Shown one piece after another: positions 11,131 to 23,500 of a stretch of 64,000 nucleotides of DNA (its first letter is position 1; each line of letters begins with the position of its first letter). Position numbers and translations under genes: made by a program. The DNA is from Aricia agestis (taxonomy: Eukaryota > Arthropoda > Insecta > Lepidoptera > Lycaenidae), in NCBI RefSeq assembly GCF_905147365.1, contig NC_056422.1:9922501-9986500 (forward strand), given 5' to 3'. A model generated the notes under the pieces. That model was not told the origin of the DNA, did not search any database, and saw only the letters and a list, made by a program, of their open reading frames with translations.

Positions 11131-11907
11131 GGCTGCCATTTGGGGATTGATGGGTTAAAAAACAAATAGATCTCTTAATTTCCTCATGGTTACCGACATG
11201 CCAAGAAAGCAACAAAATTAAATACTAGATGACATACAAATACGTCGTATATAGTCTTTAGAACTTCCACTGGCCGGAGGTTTTTTTGATGGGCATTCTC
11301 TTAGGGTCAATTCAGACCGCAACGCGCAAACTGCGATCTGAAATGACCCTTATTCAGCCTCGATAAAGCTGCAGCTAAGTGTCCACTAAAATGTAGTGGC
11401 TTGGTTTTGGGAAGGTGTCCGTCGAGTTAGTTATCTTTTGTAGCATTATAAATTATCCAAAACAACAATAAAGTTTCGTCTCGTTAAACCGCGAGCGGGC
11501 CAGGGCGGAGGGCGGGCGGCGCTGAAGGGTTGAGCTGAATCTGGGCGGTAATCAGCCGGTGACCGCGTAATGGCCCCCGAGGGACCGACGACTTGAGACG
11601 TGGCGTAGGGCTGTCACAAAGAAGTTATGTTCAGTGAGATAATTGAAAATTTTATAAAAGAGGATAAAGTGTCTAAAGGCGTTTTTCTCGATGGCTTTTG
11701 CACGGTCTTTCTCTAGAATTTTTTTTTTCATTTTATAATTAAAAATATTTTTAAGATAACCAACAATGGTTATGTAGGATATGTACGATCATAGTACATG
11801 ATTTTTGATAATTTTTAATAAAATGATTATTTTATGTAATGTCTATATATAGTTTTTGATAAAATTTCGAGGTACTTTTCGACAAGACGATGACGGTTCA
11901 CTCAAAT

Positions 11908-11959
11908 ACGAATTATAAAAATAGTATATATTAATAATATACTATATTTATAATTCGTA
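11908..11959. repeat. AT-rich near-palindrome
   Basis: TACGAATTATAAA on the left is answered by TTTATAATTCGTA on the right, with AGTATAT / ATATACT inside. Confidence 0.7.
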
Positions 11960-14691
11960 ATATTATAATTAATAGTATATAAAAATAGTAATTAACAAAG
12001 TGAGCTTGTTATCAACTTTAGAGATTTATATAATGTGTGTACCTAGGTGAATATCAAAACCCGGCAAGTCACACTCATACTCGAAACTGAACTCTTGTCG
12101 ATTTTATTGAATTTTGTGAGAAAAATGGACGAACGCAGTATATACAAATTAGTGTGGTGAATCCTGAAAGAAGATGTCTGTGTCAAAAGTTAAAAAGAAA
12201 AATGCCGAGAATAAAGTTAAAAAAATATATATTTCTCTCATTTGCAGAGTTTCGCTTATGGTGGACATACCGGGATTTGATATTTGCCTACACATGTGAA
12301 ATGACAAATTATTGTAAAAGGTTTCATTGCTAGAAAATACAAAACAACTTTTAAGTTAAAAACTGAAAACACAATCTGTCAAATAAATAACTCTGCTTGT
12401 GCCAGCCCTGGCAGCAGTAATTCTTAGCGGGGGCTTAAGACAATGGCGATGTTTATTCTTTATCGCAGTCGTGGGAAATTTACTCGCCGGTTTGGTGATA
12501 ATTAAAATATTTCCCATTCAGTACAGCCATACGCTTAATTAACTGCAACCCTAGTAAATGCCTTGAAGAATTTTTGAGGAAATCATCAATATTTATAAAG
12601 TAAAAGGTGTTTTTTATTTTATTTTGTAAATAGGGTGGAATGCAAAATAAAATCCACCATTTTGAGTATTTTACATGCCTATTACTATTTGACAATCAGT
12701 GTCCTTAACCAGGACCTTTTATAAATTACGACCACAGACATAGATCTTGATCTATGTCTGTGATTACGACTATGTTCTAAGGCAGAGTTGGTCTAAAATT
12801 TGTTTTATACGTTTTTTTTTTATTAAAGAAGGCAGGTCGCTGAAGTCACTGCGACCCATGAGGATCTATTGTGACTCCTTCGCACTAAAGTATCATCCCC
12901 AACCCAATACTGTTCATAAATTGAATTGGGGTTGGTGCCACGAATTTCCTCTGTGTATGAGTATTCGTGGCGACCAAGGTGCCTGTTCCTGCTCTGTAGT
13001 AGAGCAGGGCAGTCGAGGAGAAGGTGAATAGGTTTTTCATCCTCCTCCTCGTTTTATACGCATTATACCTCGTAATACTGATCAAAAATAGTCTTCTTAC
13101 CTTGTATCTTATGTACGTTTGTTTAATTTTAAAGACACCAAAGTCTTGAATTTCTAAGGACACGTTCAAAGTAAATGTAAGTGATTAAATTCATTAGAAT
13201 TTGACAACGGCGCAGACGATGCGTGAACATTATTTCTGTAATTGGCATAGCATAAACAAAAGAACAAAAGGCCATAATTAAAGGGGTCTGAAAGGGTAAT
13301 TTTAAACAATGTACTAACGTGGATTTTCTATATGGTTTCAGTCTTTGGATCTAAATTAATTACTCAGACGTACGATCCCCTCTTCGAAGTTAAAATGGAT
13401 GCTTTGCTTATCGTATATTAAAATCTTGTAAAGCGAATGCTCACGAGAGGAAAGTTCTATTGATTTAAACGGGTTATAGGATGCATTAGTGAAAGGGTTT
13501 TCTGTTTTGTTTTTTTGTAATTATAAGACAGAGTTTCAAATGAACAACGAATTAAGATTTTCATAATAACTAATAACTCTAAGATAAAGTAGGTAATTAT
13601 ATAGTATACTAGCAACATCTTTATAAAATCATATTTCGAAATGATAACTTTTTTAGCGGCGCTTTGCATTTTTTTGCTAAGGGATAAAAATATTATGTTA
13701 AATTGGTGTTAGGACACTTGTACCAATAATGAAAGAAAAGTAGAGTTGGCGGCCTAGGAGAGGAAGTATCCATCTTTGAACCTCGAAAATGCATACAGCA
13801 TGCTGCACCTATAGGTAGGAGACGTAGGAGTGCCGGCAAAAGTGTTTTTTCACTTTTGCCAGGCACTTGTCGCTTGTTATTCCTGATATTATATAGCTCA
13901 AAAAGCGGCCAAAGTAACTGTAAATTAAAATCCCAACTTGATCAATGGCTTACCAATTCCCGAACTACCTCCGGTGACACGGTACAAATGAAGCTTCACA
14001 AATAAGGCGGGTACACACGCCGCATTTGCCGGCGTCACGTGCCGACCGCCTCGCACTTAATTTCGCCGAGGCGGAGCGGGGGGTAAGGGGGAGTGCGGTT
14101 TTAAATTACACCCCCCCCCAACGATTGCAGCTCCAGTTACGGATAGTTCGGAATTCTTCAGCGAAATATCAAGAAGGTTTGTGTTTTGAATTCCGAATGG
14201 AAATAAAATTCCTGAAGTTTTTGGATATTTAAATATTATTTTGAGAAATAGCATAGCGATCTATCTATCTACCATTTGCAGTCTCCAAGATATGGCATGA
14301 CCTACAAAAGCAGAACAATTAGTTTTACTTAGCATTATTTTAGAATGATTAAGCTTTCTGACCACTAAAACACAAACATCAATCAATCGCAGCTTTGAAT
14401 TTTACATTCTACGTATCACTAAATTTACCTAAGCTTAAATCTTGGGTTTTTTGTAGCTATCTAGTCACCTAAACATCAAATTTACTAGAACTATTTACTT
14501 ACAGTAAACAAAAGAAAACATTGTCACTATATAAACGTATGAATTCGCTTCATTAAGTTCGTTAATGTATTTAGACGGCATATATTGGATGACATAAATC
14601 GAGGCGGCGAGCGAAGCCAAAATGTTCGTGTATTTAATGCTAAAAATCAATAATTAAGCGATATATGTAATTAATACGCTGCGCCCGCACG

Positions 14692-14760
14692 ACGTGCATG
14701 CATTATAGCGTGCATGCATTACAGCGAGCATGCATTACAGCATGCATGCATTATAGACGA
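14692..14760. repeat. 16 bp tandem repeat
   Basis: About four copies of GTGCATGCATTATAGC, with changes such as ACAGC for TAGC. The unit includes the palindrome GCATGC/ATGCAT. Confidence 0.75.
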
Positions 14761-15823
14761 GCGAAATGCACGCATTATGAAAATGACGATGATAAGCCGA
14801 GTCACGGGTGATTTTATATACTTTTATTACAGGCCTTATTTACTATGTACGGAAGCGAAATAAATTACGTTTTAATGTTTCGCTACGTTTCACAATTTTA
14901 TAGTTTTAAATGGGTTATCATTGTGTACGGAAAATCGTTGATACTTTTAACTCTCGTTTGTATATTGAAACTACTACTAACGTGTTGTTACTTGGCAATT
15001 GGTATAATAATATTAGGCAATTTAAGGTTCTCTAACACTAATTTCAAGAATGTAGCTGTATACACTCTTTAACCTAAATTGGTGAGCAAAACTCTACTAC
15101 AACTTAACTCAAAACATACTTCACCGTTTCAATTGTCCTTGCAAAAATGTAGAGATGGTATGTGTTATGAAATGTAAAATGTAGATATTTTTTTGCTGTG
15201 CTTACAACATCTTACTCGCTTTTAATTTTGTGTTCCTATATACCCTTATACTCTCCCGAATAGGTGTTAGAGCTTAAAAGTTTACGTACCTACAACAAAT
15301 ATAATGTAATCCCAGTAAAAGTACTTGTTACTGTTAATGGGATTACTAGAGTTAGTAATGAACTGTAGAGTTCATTACTAGTATCATTAGAATTCCTACT
15401 ACTGAGTTAAAATTAGAAATTAGACTAGGTACCTAGTCACCTAGTGTATCATACCTAGAACATATTTTCTACTTTGTCCAAACACTGTACCGCCGTCCGC
15501 CATTAATTTCGCTACCCTTATTTCATTAAGCTATCTTTTGCAGCTATCGCGGCGCACAGTTGTGTTGTCGCTTCGCCGAGCACGTAATTATTGATTATTG
15601 TAATTAATTGCAAACAGACAGATAAATATATTTATACGTTGATAAAAACTTTTGTTTGCATATTGTGGTTTGTGCTGTATGAATGTAGGTTTTCGGTGGA
15701 GTTTGGATATATTGTTTAGTTGTTGAGTTGATCTTACATCTTGTTATATGTAGTTTTATGTTGGGTTAGGTAATCAAAAATATAGATCTGGTTAATGGGG
15801 ACTTTCATATTTTTGATAAACCT

Positions 15824-16062
15824 GCCTGCCTAGCATACGCCAACGAGATATCTCACTGTGGAGATAATTAAAAACTACTCGTCTCATAATGTCAAAATCT
15901 CGACATTATCTCGACAAAACTCTATAAAAATGTGTTATATCGATGATAGATCTACGCGAAAAAAAATGTTTGTCATGCTAGGGTCAATAGAGATGAAGAT
16001 TCAAACCATTAAACATCGAGAAATGTAGAGTGAGATATCTCGTTGGCGTATGCTAGGCAGGC
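15824..16062. mobile_element. MITE with 34 bp perfect inverted ends
   Basis: The left end 15824-15857 starts GCCTGCCTAGCATACGCCAA; the right end 16029-16062 is its exact reverse complement. No coding capacity. An older relative is at about 55195-55592. Confidence 0.85.
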
Positions 16063-18021
16063 TGAAGTCCATGGGCTGGGTAACATTTTTTGCTTTAATA
16101 TCACTATTTTTATGTCTAAAGTGACTAAGGTGATGGTGGCATAAAAAGTAGTGGATATTGAATATTATGTTTGTGTCTACTTAAGAACGTTTATAGTTCA
16201 GTACTAAGGCTAAATTGATGGGGGTAAATTCAAACTAGGCTGTTGTGTTTCTAAGAACCCTTTTTTCATGACTAAGACCATAAAAGATTTACAAGGTTTT
16301 TTCTAATGAACTAAATCATATTCTCATACTTTTTACAATACGTTTACAATACAACGTTTACATGAGTAATGAAAAATAATAGCCCGACAATAATTTTCTG
16401 CTCTGGAAAACTTCATTTCACCCACCACCTATTCCACAACAAAAACACTAACAGTATTGGAATCGATAGCAAATAGTTTTTCCATTACCCGTCACATCCG
16501 TCACCGCTAAGCCACGGTAATTGCTTGGCAGTTTTAAATCTCATTATTGTCCAAATCGGTGGATCGATCCCCCCTACCCCCTGTGCCCCCCCCCCCTCCT
16601 CTCCCCCTACATCTCTGACGCCGCGCGTTCGCATATATTATCATCGGTAGGTAATCAGGTGACACGCTCCGGTGACCACGCGGCTGATAATTATTGGCAT
16701 ATTTTATAATTAGTTGTGAGTTTTTGAAGGCTTTAATATTTTCCCTCATTATATTATATTTTATACTAGATAAATCATAATAATAATAATATTCTTTATT
16801 TGCATAAATATGGTACAATAAGTTGTTACTATTCTAACAGTGTTTCACATATTTTGTCAATCTGAAACAAAAAAATTTTTTTTTCATCTAACCTATGCGT
16901 GTGGGGTATCTATAGATAGGTCTTCAAAAATTATATTGTTTGCGAGAGACACTCTTCCAAAGTGGTAAAATGTGTCCCCCCCCCCCCCCCCCTTTAACTT
17001 CTAAAGTAGGGGCATGATAAGTCTCAAAAAAACATATGATGTACATTACTACAAAAACTACCAACAAAAATTAGTTCGAACGAGATCTAGCGTTTTTTTT
17101 ATACGTCATAAATGGTAAACCTCAATTTAACTTTTATTAAATCAACTGAAATATGAAAATAAACCAAAACCCTCTTATTTTCATAAAAATAAACCTTATT
17201 GCTGCTGCGGAACCCTTCATGGGCGAGTCCAACTCGCACTTGGCCGGTTTTTGATATTGCAAAAACTTACCTAAAATGAAAAGTCCTAGTACTTCCAACA
17301 TAATATCCATCCTAGCACTCGTAGGCATGTCCGTCGTATCGCATCGGCGCAAATTAATGAGGGTGGGATATTTATTTCAGCCGTTGTCCGACATATCGGC
17401 TCTCGGAGGTGATACGGTAATGAGCTCATTAGGTATACCCATCATGGCGGAACCGGATACAGCGTGTGCAAAAACGCCAATTTGTGATTGATCATTGATA
17501 TGTGCAAAATTATTTTTAGTAGTTTAAGGTGCTACATAATGGTTTAGATATCGTAACGTGTTTAAAAGTATTAACATTTAAATTATTTTTAACTACGAAA
17601 AAAATTAAAATATATACCTCTAACGTATTACCACTTTCTCTTTTCTGTCAAAATTTTATCTAAATAGTTTCAGACTTTCAAAAGTTTTAAAATAAATATA
17701 AAGAATGTAAATCCTTTCTCTTTATCTATTGATGTTTTGGGAATTTCACGTTATCACAGGGTTTTTGGCATTCAATAAAAACGGGAAGTTCGTTTAAAAT
17801 TTATTCATACAAAATGAATACCACTACTGGTTTCCAACAGAAATGTTAACAATAAGCAGAAATAATTGCTTCGCAAGATAAAGATAGGAAATCAATAAAA
17901 ATATATTACCTTAACTTATATTGCACGAATAGAAAATAAAATTACAAGAAAATTGTTAATCTCATATGGATTTTGAAATTGTTATATTATACATAATGTA
18001 ACAAAACTAAGTCTAAAACTA
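16063..18021. other. 3' flank without recognisable genes
   Basis: AT-rich with a C-rich block (16569-16610), poly-C (16977-16992) and the family A fragment at 17198. Nothing else is recognised. Confidence 0.6.
17198..17252 (-). repeat. family A fragment
   Basis: CGGAACCCTTCATGGGCGAG followed by TCCAACTCGCACTTGGCCGG, the start of family A in reverse orientation. Confidence 0.7.
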
Positions 18022-18150
18022 TAGGGTGTGTATAGAGTTCATGACGCTCGGGAACTTACCCATACAAATGTCAAAAAAAATTGCTCTTTCATCGCTGCTA
18101 TTTTCGCATAGAACTCTAGACACCCTAAAGTTTTATCACTTAGTTTTATC
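18022..18150. mobile_element. diverged relative of the 48457 MITE
   Basis: AGGGTGTGTATAGAGTTCAT, GACGCTCGGGAACTTACCCA and CACCCTAAAGTTTTATCACT share order and words with 48457-48715. Confidence 0.55.
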
Positions 18151-18776
18151 ACATCCTGTTTATTTTTTTACTCAGATTTTTGCTATAATAATTACCCAAT
18201 AGGCAATATTACTGAATTAATATTTTTTTGTTTTGAAGTCATCCTGATGAGATGAACAATTTCAATAGTAAAAATATGTTTGTTAAGGAAGACAACGTTT
18301 CTATATAACACAAAGAAGTAAATTGGAGGACCAGCTGCTTTTTTCATAAAAATGATTCCAGTTATGCATAATCTTCCATAATTATAATTTACAAAAATAA
18401 AAATATTTGAATTTGTTGTGTTGAGTTTCAATTTTGTTGTGTTGACAATAAAGCACCAACTAGTGCTTTATTGACACACTAAAAGATACAAAATAGGATC
18501 AACGTTTTTCTAGTTTCCCAACAAAGTTTAATTCATTTTACAGAGTGTAGTTTCAAATCGCCAATAGTAATTTCTGGAAAACAGACGAAGTACGAAATAT
18601 CTTGGCAAAAATATCATGCTTCATGGCTTATTGGTTATTTCTTAAAAACAACATTTTTGTAAAGTTTTGTTATATAAAAAAATGAAATGCAATACGCATG
18701 CTGGTTCTCCCTATAACTATATTATGGACAGAGCTCACAAGATCAACAGACGTACGTGTACACTACTGTACACTAC

Positions 18777-19186
18777 TGGAGCCCAATTCTCGTTCGTCGA
18801 ATTCGGTTCGATTCTCAATTCGATGTATACGCTCATGCGCGAGCGTGGAGAAAATGCAGGCCTAAAAGAAAACATCCAAGCGGGTGGTCTTATTAGACAA
18901 GTTTTCAGGTTCAAATGTAAAATATTTTTTAAACAACATGTTAAAGTATTTAAAACTATTTATGTACAAATTAATTACTTAAATGTATGTAAAACATGTT
19001 ACCCCTTTGTTAGTTCAAAATCAAGTGTGAAATTTCTTAATTTGTAAATATAATAAAAAATATCCTTCGTAAATAATAAGTTGCATAGCTCTGAGCTGAG
19101 AAATCTTCAAACGAAAAATTCAGGAATATGACTTTTGATGGTCCGCCAATCGAATCGAAATTCTAAGTACGAAAATTGGGTCCCTG
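18777..19186. mobile_element. MITE-like element flanked by GTACACTACT direct repeats
   Basis: Starts GGAGCCCAATTCTCG and ends with an inverse-like AAAATTGGGTCCCT. The word GTACACTACT lies directly on both sides (and is tandem on the left). The 126-codon open frame 18667-19047 runs across the border and is not a gene. Confidence 0.6.
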
Positions 19187-19851
19187 TACACTACTGTACA
19201 GTATACACTACTCAACTTCAACTGCACAACTATTGCACTTTACAAGATGCATTTACAACAAAATATTCACATTCTTATTTACATTACATGATACATTTAT
19301 ATTTCGTGTAATTGCACATTCTATTAAAGTTACAAAATAAGGTAAAATATAGTGTATTTAAGTACAATATTTTGTTTTGTCGGTGTGTAGTCGTTTCAGA
19401 AAAGCCACATGTTCCGTTGATGGCAAAAAACACAATTTACAAACGAAAATCAGTTTTCAGAGAGACTTCTTGTAATTAAACTTATCGTATTTTAAAGTAA
19501 TGTTTTAACCGTATAAATATAGGACGGGAGAGTAGTTACTTGGGACGCTGGTGCCAGTATGTTAGTGTCAATTTTCGGTGTATTTTTTGGTGCCAGTGTC
19601 AGACGTTAAATTCTTGTATGATTTTTTATTATTTTTAAACGTAGACAAAAGTTATACGTCGTAAAACGTAAATTGTACATAAATTATTTATATGATAGTG
19701 AATTATAAATCCTCATTTCATGGACACCGTTAATATAACATTCCTTAGCTTACTTTTTACAATAATTTACCTATTTCGTTGCAATCTAATTACACTATAG
19801 TTAGATTTCAATCGTAATTTTAGTTCTTTAATTTTCTAAAACTTAAAACGT

Positions 19852-19857
19852 TTTATT
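19852..19857 (-). terminator. candidate polyadenylation hexamer for lz
   Basis: AATAAA on the minus strand (TTTATT on plus) 46 bases past the stop codon is the nearest canonical hexamer. Another lies at 19625-19630. A 3' UTR of only about 60 bases would be short, so the real site may be further downstream in the AT-rich 19.0-19.9 kb stretch. Confidence 0.25.
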
Positions 19858-19902
19858 TTAACATTTCATCTATACATGAAAACAAATAACATTTATACAT
19901 TT

Positions 19903-20522
19903 TCAGTACGGTCGCCAAACGGTGTTGCTGTCCGGTTGCGGGTTTCCTCTCTGGCCAAGGCTGTTGACTCTGCCGTCCTCGCCTCTAGCGGCGGCGGCTG
20001 CGCAGGAGTTGCCTCCACCGAGCAGCAGGTCATTCTGGCCGTGGCTCCCGTGCTGCCTGTGGTTGTTCGTAGTAGAGGATATCTGGTCCATCATAGTCTG
20101 TAACTCGTTGTGATGGTTCTGCGTCGAGTGGATAGAATTCGAGTGGAGTGGATGGAAGTTATGCGTCTGATTCGCCGCGGTATACAGCTGACTGTATAAC
20201 AGACTAGCTGGTAAGACGGGGTACAGAGAGTTGTTGCAGTTGCTACTCCCGTACGAGGAATTCTGCGTCCCCATTAGCGATGGGAAGTTGGAGCTGTTTG
20301 TGTGATTGTGTCCTATGGGGTTAGTGTTTGAGGTGAGCAGATCGTCCTGTACCGGAGACTCGGGTTGGGAGCTGTTGTCACTTAAGGATCGAGGTCCCGT
20401 CGATAGGCTGTAGTCGGTGTTGTTGTTGTACCGTGGCAGGAGGCTGCTGTGGTGCGAGGGCGACGATCCCACGAGGCCCGACAGCTGCTGATCCAAGTCA
20501 ACGCCGGTCGTGTCGGGTAACA
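19903..20522 (-). CDS. lz: lz exon 5: C-terminal regulatory tail ending VWRPY
   Basis: Terminal coding exon, 620 bp: it completes V258 and encodes 205 more residues, then TGA at 19905-19903. Acceptor is GTCCGCAG|TGTTACCC. It opens with LPDTTGVDLDQQLSGLVGS, has a compact hydrophobic patch LYPVLPASLLYSQLYTAAN in the middle and long Asn/Ser/His-rich low-complexity flanks, a short poly-Ala, and ends VWRPY, which in the RUNX family recruits the co-repressor Groucho/TLE. Confidence 0.95.
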
Positions 20523-23500
20523 CTGCGGACAAACAAAACATGCAGTATTAGGAAGTAATATTTATCTTTGTTCAGCAGGGGTTAAAATTGTGGAGCGCAT
20601 TTTATTAGGCGTCCTCGAAATGGGCAAACGATATGATTACCATATTTGATGCAACAGTTTTATGTATGTAAAGGTCCATCAAACTCTGAGTTGTGACAAG
20701 CATGAAATAGGTTTGACAAAAACTGACATCTGCGTGTTTCGCCATTTAAGTAATCAGCATCAAAAGGGCCTTGAATCTTGATTTTACTGAATATTGATGA
20801 TGTGATGTGCTGTTGACGTTAAAATACCAGTCAGAGATTGTTTTTTGCGCAAGTCAACAGATATATGAGATTATATCACAGAACAGAACGATCTTTTCAT
20901 ACTTTTCGGGCTAGCCCCAGGGTGTGACGTGGTGTGACATTGTGGCACATTTTTCATGTCGCGTGACGGCTATAAATCTATCGGACGGACATCGCTGTAA
21001 ATTATAATGAGAGGTATAATGTCCGGTCCACCACTATACCTTATTGCTATTGCAATAAGGTTGTAGTTCTATCTTGTCGCGGGGTTAGCAGTGTCGCGAT
21101 ACCACCACAGTATATTGTGTATCGTACAGTAGAATGACTTATCCGTGTTCTTTAAAATCAAACTCGCCTAAAACGAATATAAGATTTAAACGCGCGACTC
21201 GCAGTTTAATGCAATTGAATGTATTTTTAAATTACTAATTAAAAACTGAACTTTATTTACTGGACACGAATATGAACTGATCCTCCTTGTGCTGTTTGCT
21301 ACTTCAAGTTATCTGAGATCGCGCTTATGTGTGCGTGTTCCTGATAGGCCTAGCATAAAGATGGTGTACTGTACGATATTGTGACACTAGTGTCGGGGTG
21401 GCAGCGCGGCCATTTTAAGGAGGATGTCGGACATAAAACGGTACATTTAATTTCACCATTCTGGTCTGACGAATTATAGCTTAATCGTCATAAATCGACA
21501 GTCGATGCAGCGTCGTTCAGTTTATTATTAACTGAGATACGCATGTTTATAGACATTTTGATTTCGTAACACAGTGATGAATCTTATACAATTTTTTTAA
21601 TTTTGCTATTTATGAATAAATATGGATATTAACCATTAGTACTATTTATCCTTCGGAAAATATACTCTTTTTCCTAAAAAGCTAGATAACAAGCGGCTTT
21701 ATAGCTTCTTAAGAAAAGGAGAGGCTTATAAAGCTACTACAAGATTTGCGTATACAACACGTTAATCGAAGCCCCAAAAAGCAATGCGCAAAGTGAAATC
21801 ATTATACCTTTACAACGCGAGTAATAAATAATTTTATTATAAAGTCTGTACGAAATAATATTCGGCCATCATAGCATTGCTCAGTTTTTAATTAATCGCT
21901 AATTAAAAATGCAATAAACAACGCTCATATATTTTGTCCTGTTCGACGTTTGAATTAAAATCTGATGAGTATTCCGATATTTCGTGCATAATTATTATTT
22001 GCTGTAGACAGTTTGTCTATTATTACAAATGAAAATGTTGTTTTTGTTTGTTGATTAGTCCCGCCGATTGTTTTTTGTGCGAAACAGTTTGGGTTGATTT
22101 GTTTGATTTAATGGTTAATGAATTTGTTGCGTTCTCTTTTATGTTGGATAAATAAAGGCGTAGCATATCTAATAGCAGTCTTGGCTATTTATGCTGAACC
22201 AACGTGAAAATTAGCCGTCTGTACTAGAAATAAATATTATATAAAATATTTAAAAAAATACAAAGGAACATGATAGAAAAACCATTTCAAGTCAAAATGG
22301 TTCACTGCTTTAAGACCTTAAACTTAACCCAAGTTACTAAAAATCGCATTAAATCATTTGACATTCTATGTATATCTTCAGAATATTACAGCTTTTACTT
22401 TGCACAATTTCCATGATAAGCATTTTCAGCGTTCACGACATAATGTTTAGAAACGCACGGCTCAATATAATGTAATGGTGGGGCAGATGAGATTAGTGTT
22501 GGTTCGGCAGGCTGTTCCCCAAATTAAACTCCTTTCGCCGGCCGTCGGCAGATGATTTAATATTTACTGTAAGGCTACTAGTTTATGCATGGTGAAATGT
22601 TCAACGAATACAATCATATTATGGCAATGTGCAACTTACATTTGAGAGTTGGATATTTTCCTAGTATAATAGCCAAGTCAACATTACTTGGATAACCTAC
22701 GATTGTTTATAATATGGTTTGGTGGTGTATAATATGGTTGTTTATTGCTTAGATTTTATATCAATAACCTGTTCTCTGTACAATATACGGAATTCTTTTA
22801 TTTAGAAATTTTGATTAAGTCAAATTAATGATCATGTTTATACAAGAGGTTAGCTTTTATAAGTAAACTTTTTGTGGTTACCCTGTACCCCTGAAATGCT
22901 TTGCGCTTTGAGTGGCATCAAAATCGAGTTCTATCGCGGCCGGCTCTAAGCCCAGGGTCGTTACAAAACCAGTGGAGTCACGGATGTCATCCTAATTGCC
23001 TTGCGATTCCGCCCAGCGTAGCACTTCTGCTGCGCTGGACGGATCCCAAACCGGATCGTGTTCTTTAGAAAACCGTCGGGGAAATTCCGGGTGCCTCCAT
23101 CTTCACCCGGGATAGTCCCACAGACTCCAGTGAGGTATGTCGAACAATCCCAGAGCTACCGGGGATCCATAAAGAATTTTTCGAATAAAAAAAAGGCGTT
23201 ATAAAAGCAGCTTCGTGATATATTTACCTGTATTATTAGTGAAGTCCTGCGAAGGTGTCTGCTCAGTGACCGTGCCCGTGAAGCCGAGCGCCGGAGGGTT
23301 GAATTGTGACGTGGGCGCCGCGCACGACGGCAGGTACGCGGGGTAAGCGCCCGCTCCGCCGTAGCCCCAGTGAGAGTTGCTCGAACTTAACCCGAACTGA
23401 CTCATATCTGAAAGAAGGCGAGTGCTATAAACAGGGCTAGTGGATAAGGATGCAATATGTAGAGAATAAATTTTGATACTTTTGATCGGGATGTTAATTA

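Larger units (their letters stand above)
9741..14691. other. 3' flank of lz without recognisable genes
   Basis: AT-rich DNA. Apart from the short repeat at 11048, the near-palindrome at 11908, a hairpin at 12731-12764 (CAGACATAGATC arms), a pair GGGTCAATTCAGACCGCA / TGCGATCTGAAATGACCC at 11304-11350 and C-rich runs near 14110, I see nothing I can name. Short open frames lack domains. Confidence 0.6.

Noticed and set aside
14845..15072. 75-codon hydrophobic open frame
   Set aside because: Hydrophobicity follows from AT-rich codons; no signal, family match or neighbouring gene supports it.
18667..19047. 126-codon open frame on plus
   Set aside because: It crosses the border of a foldback element, is AT-rich and has no domain.
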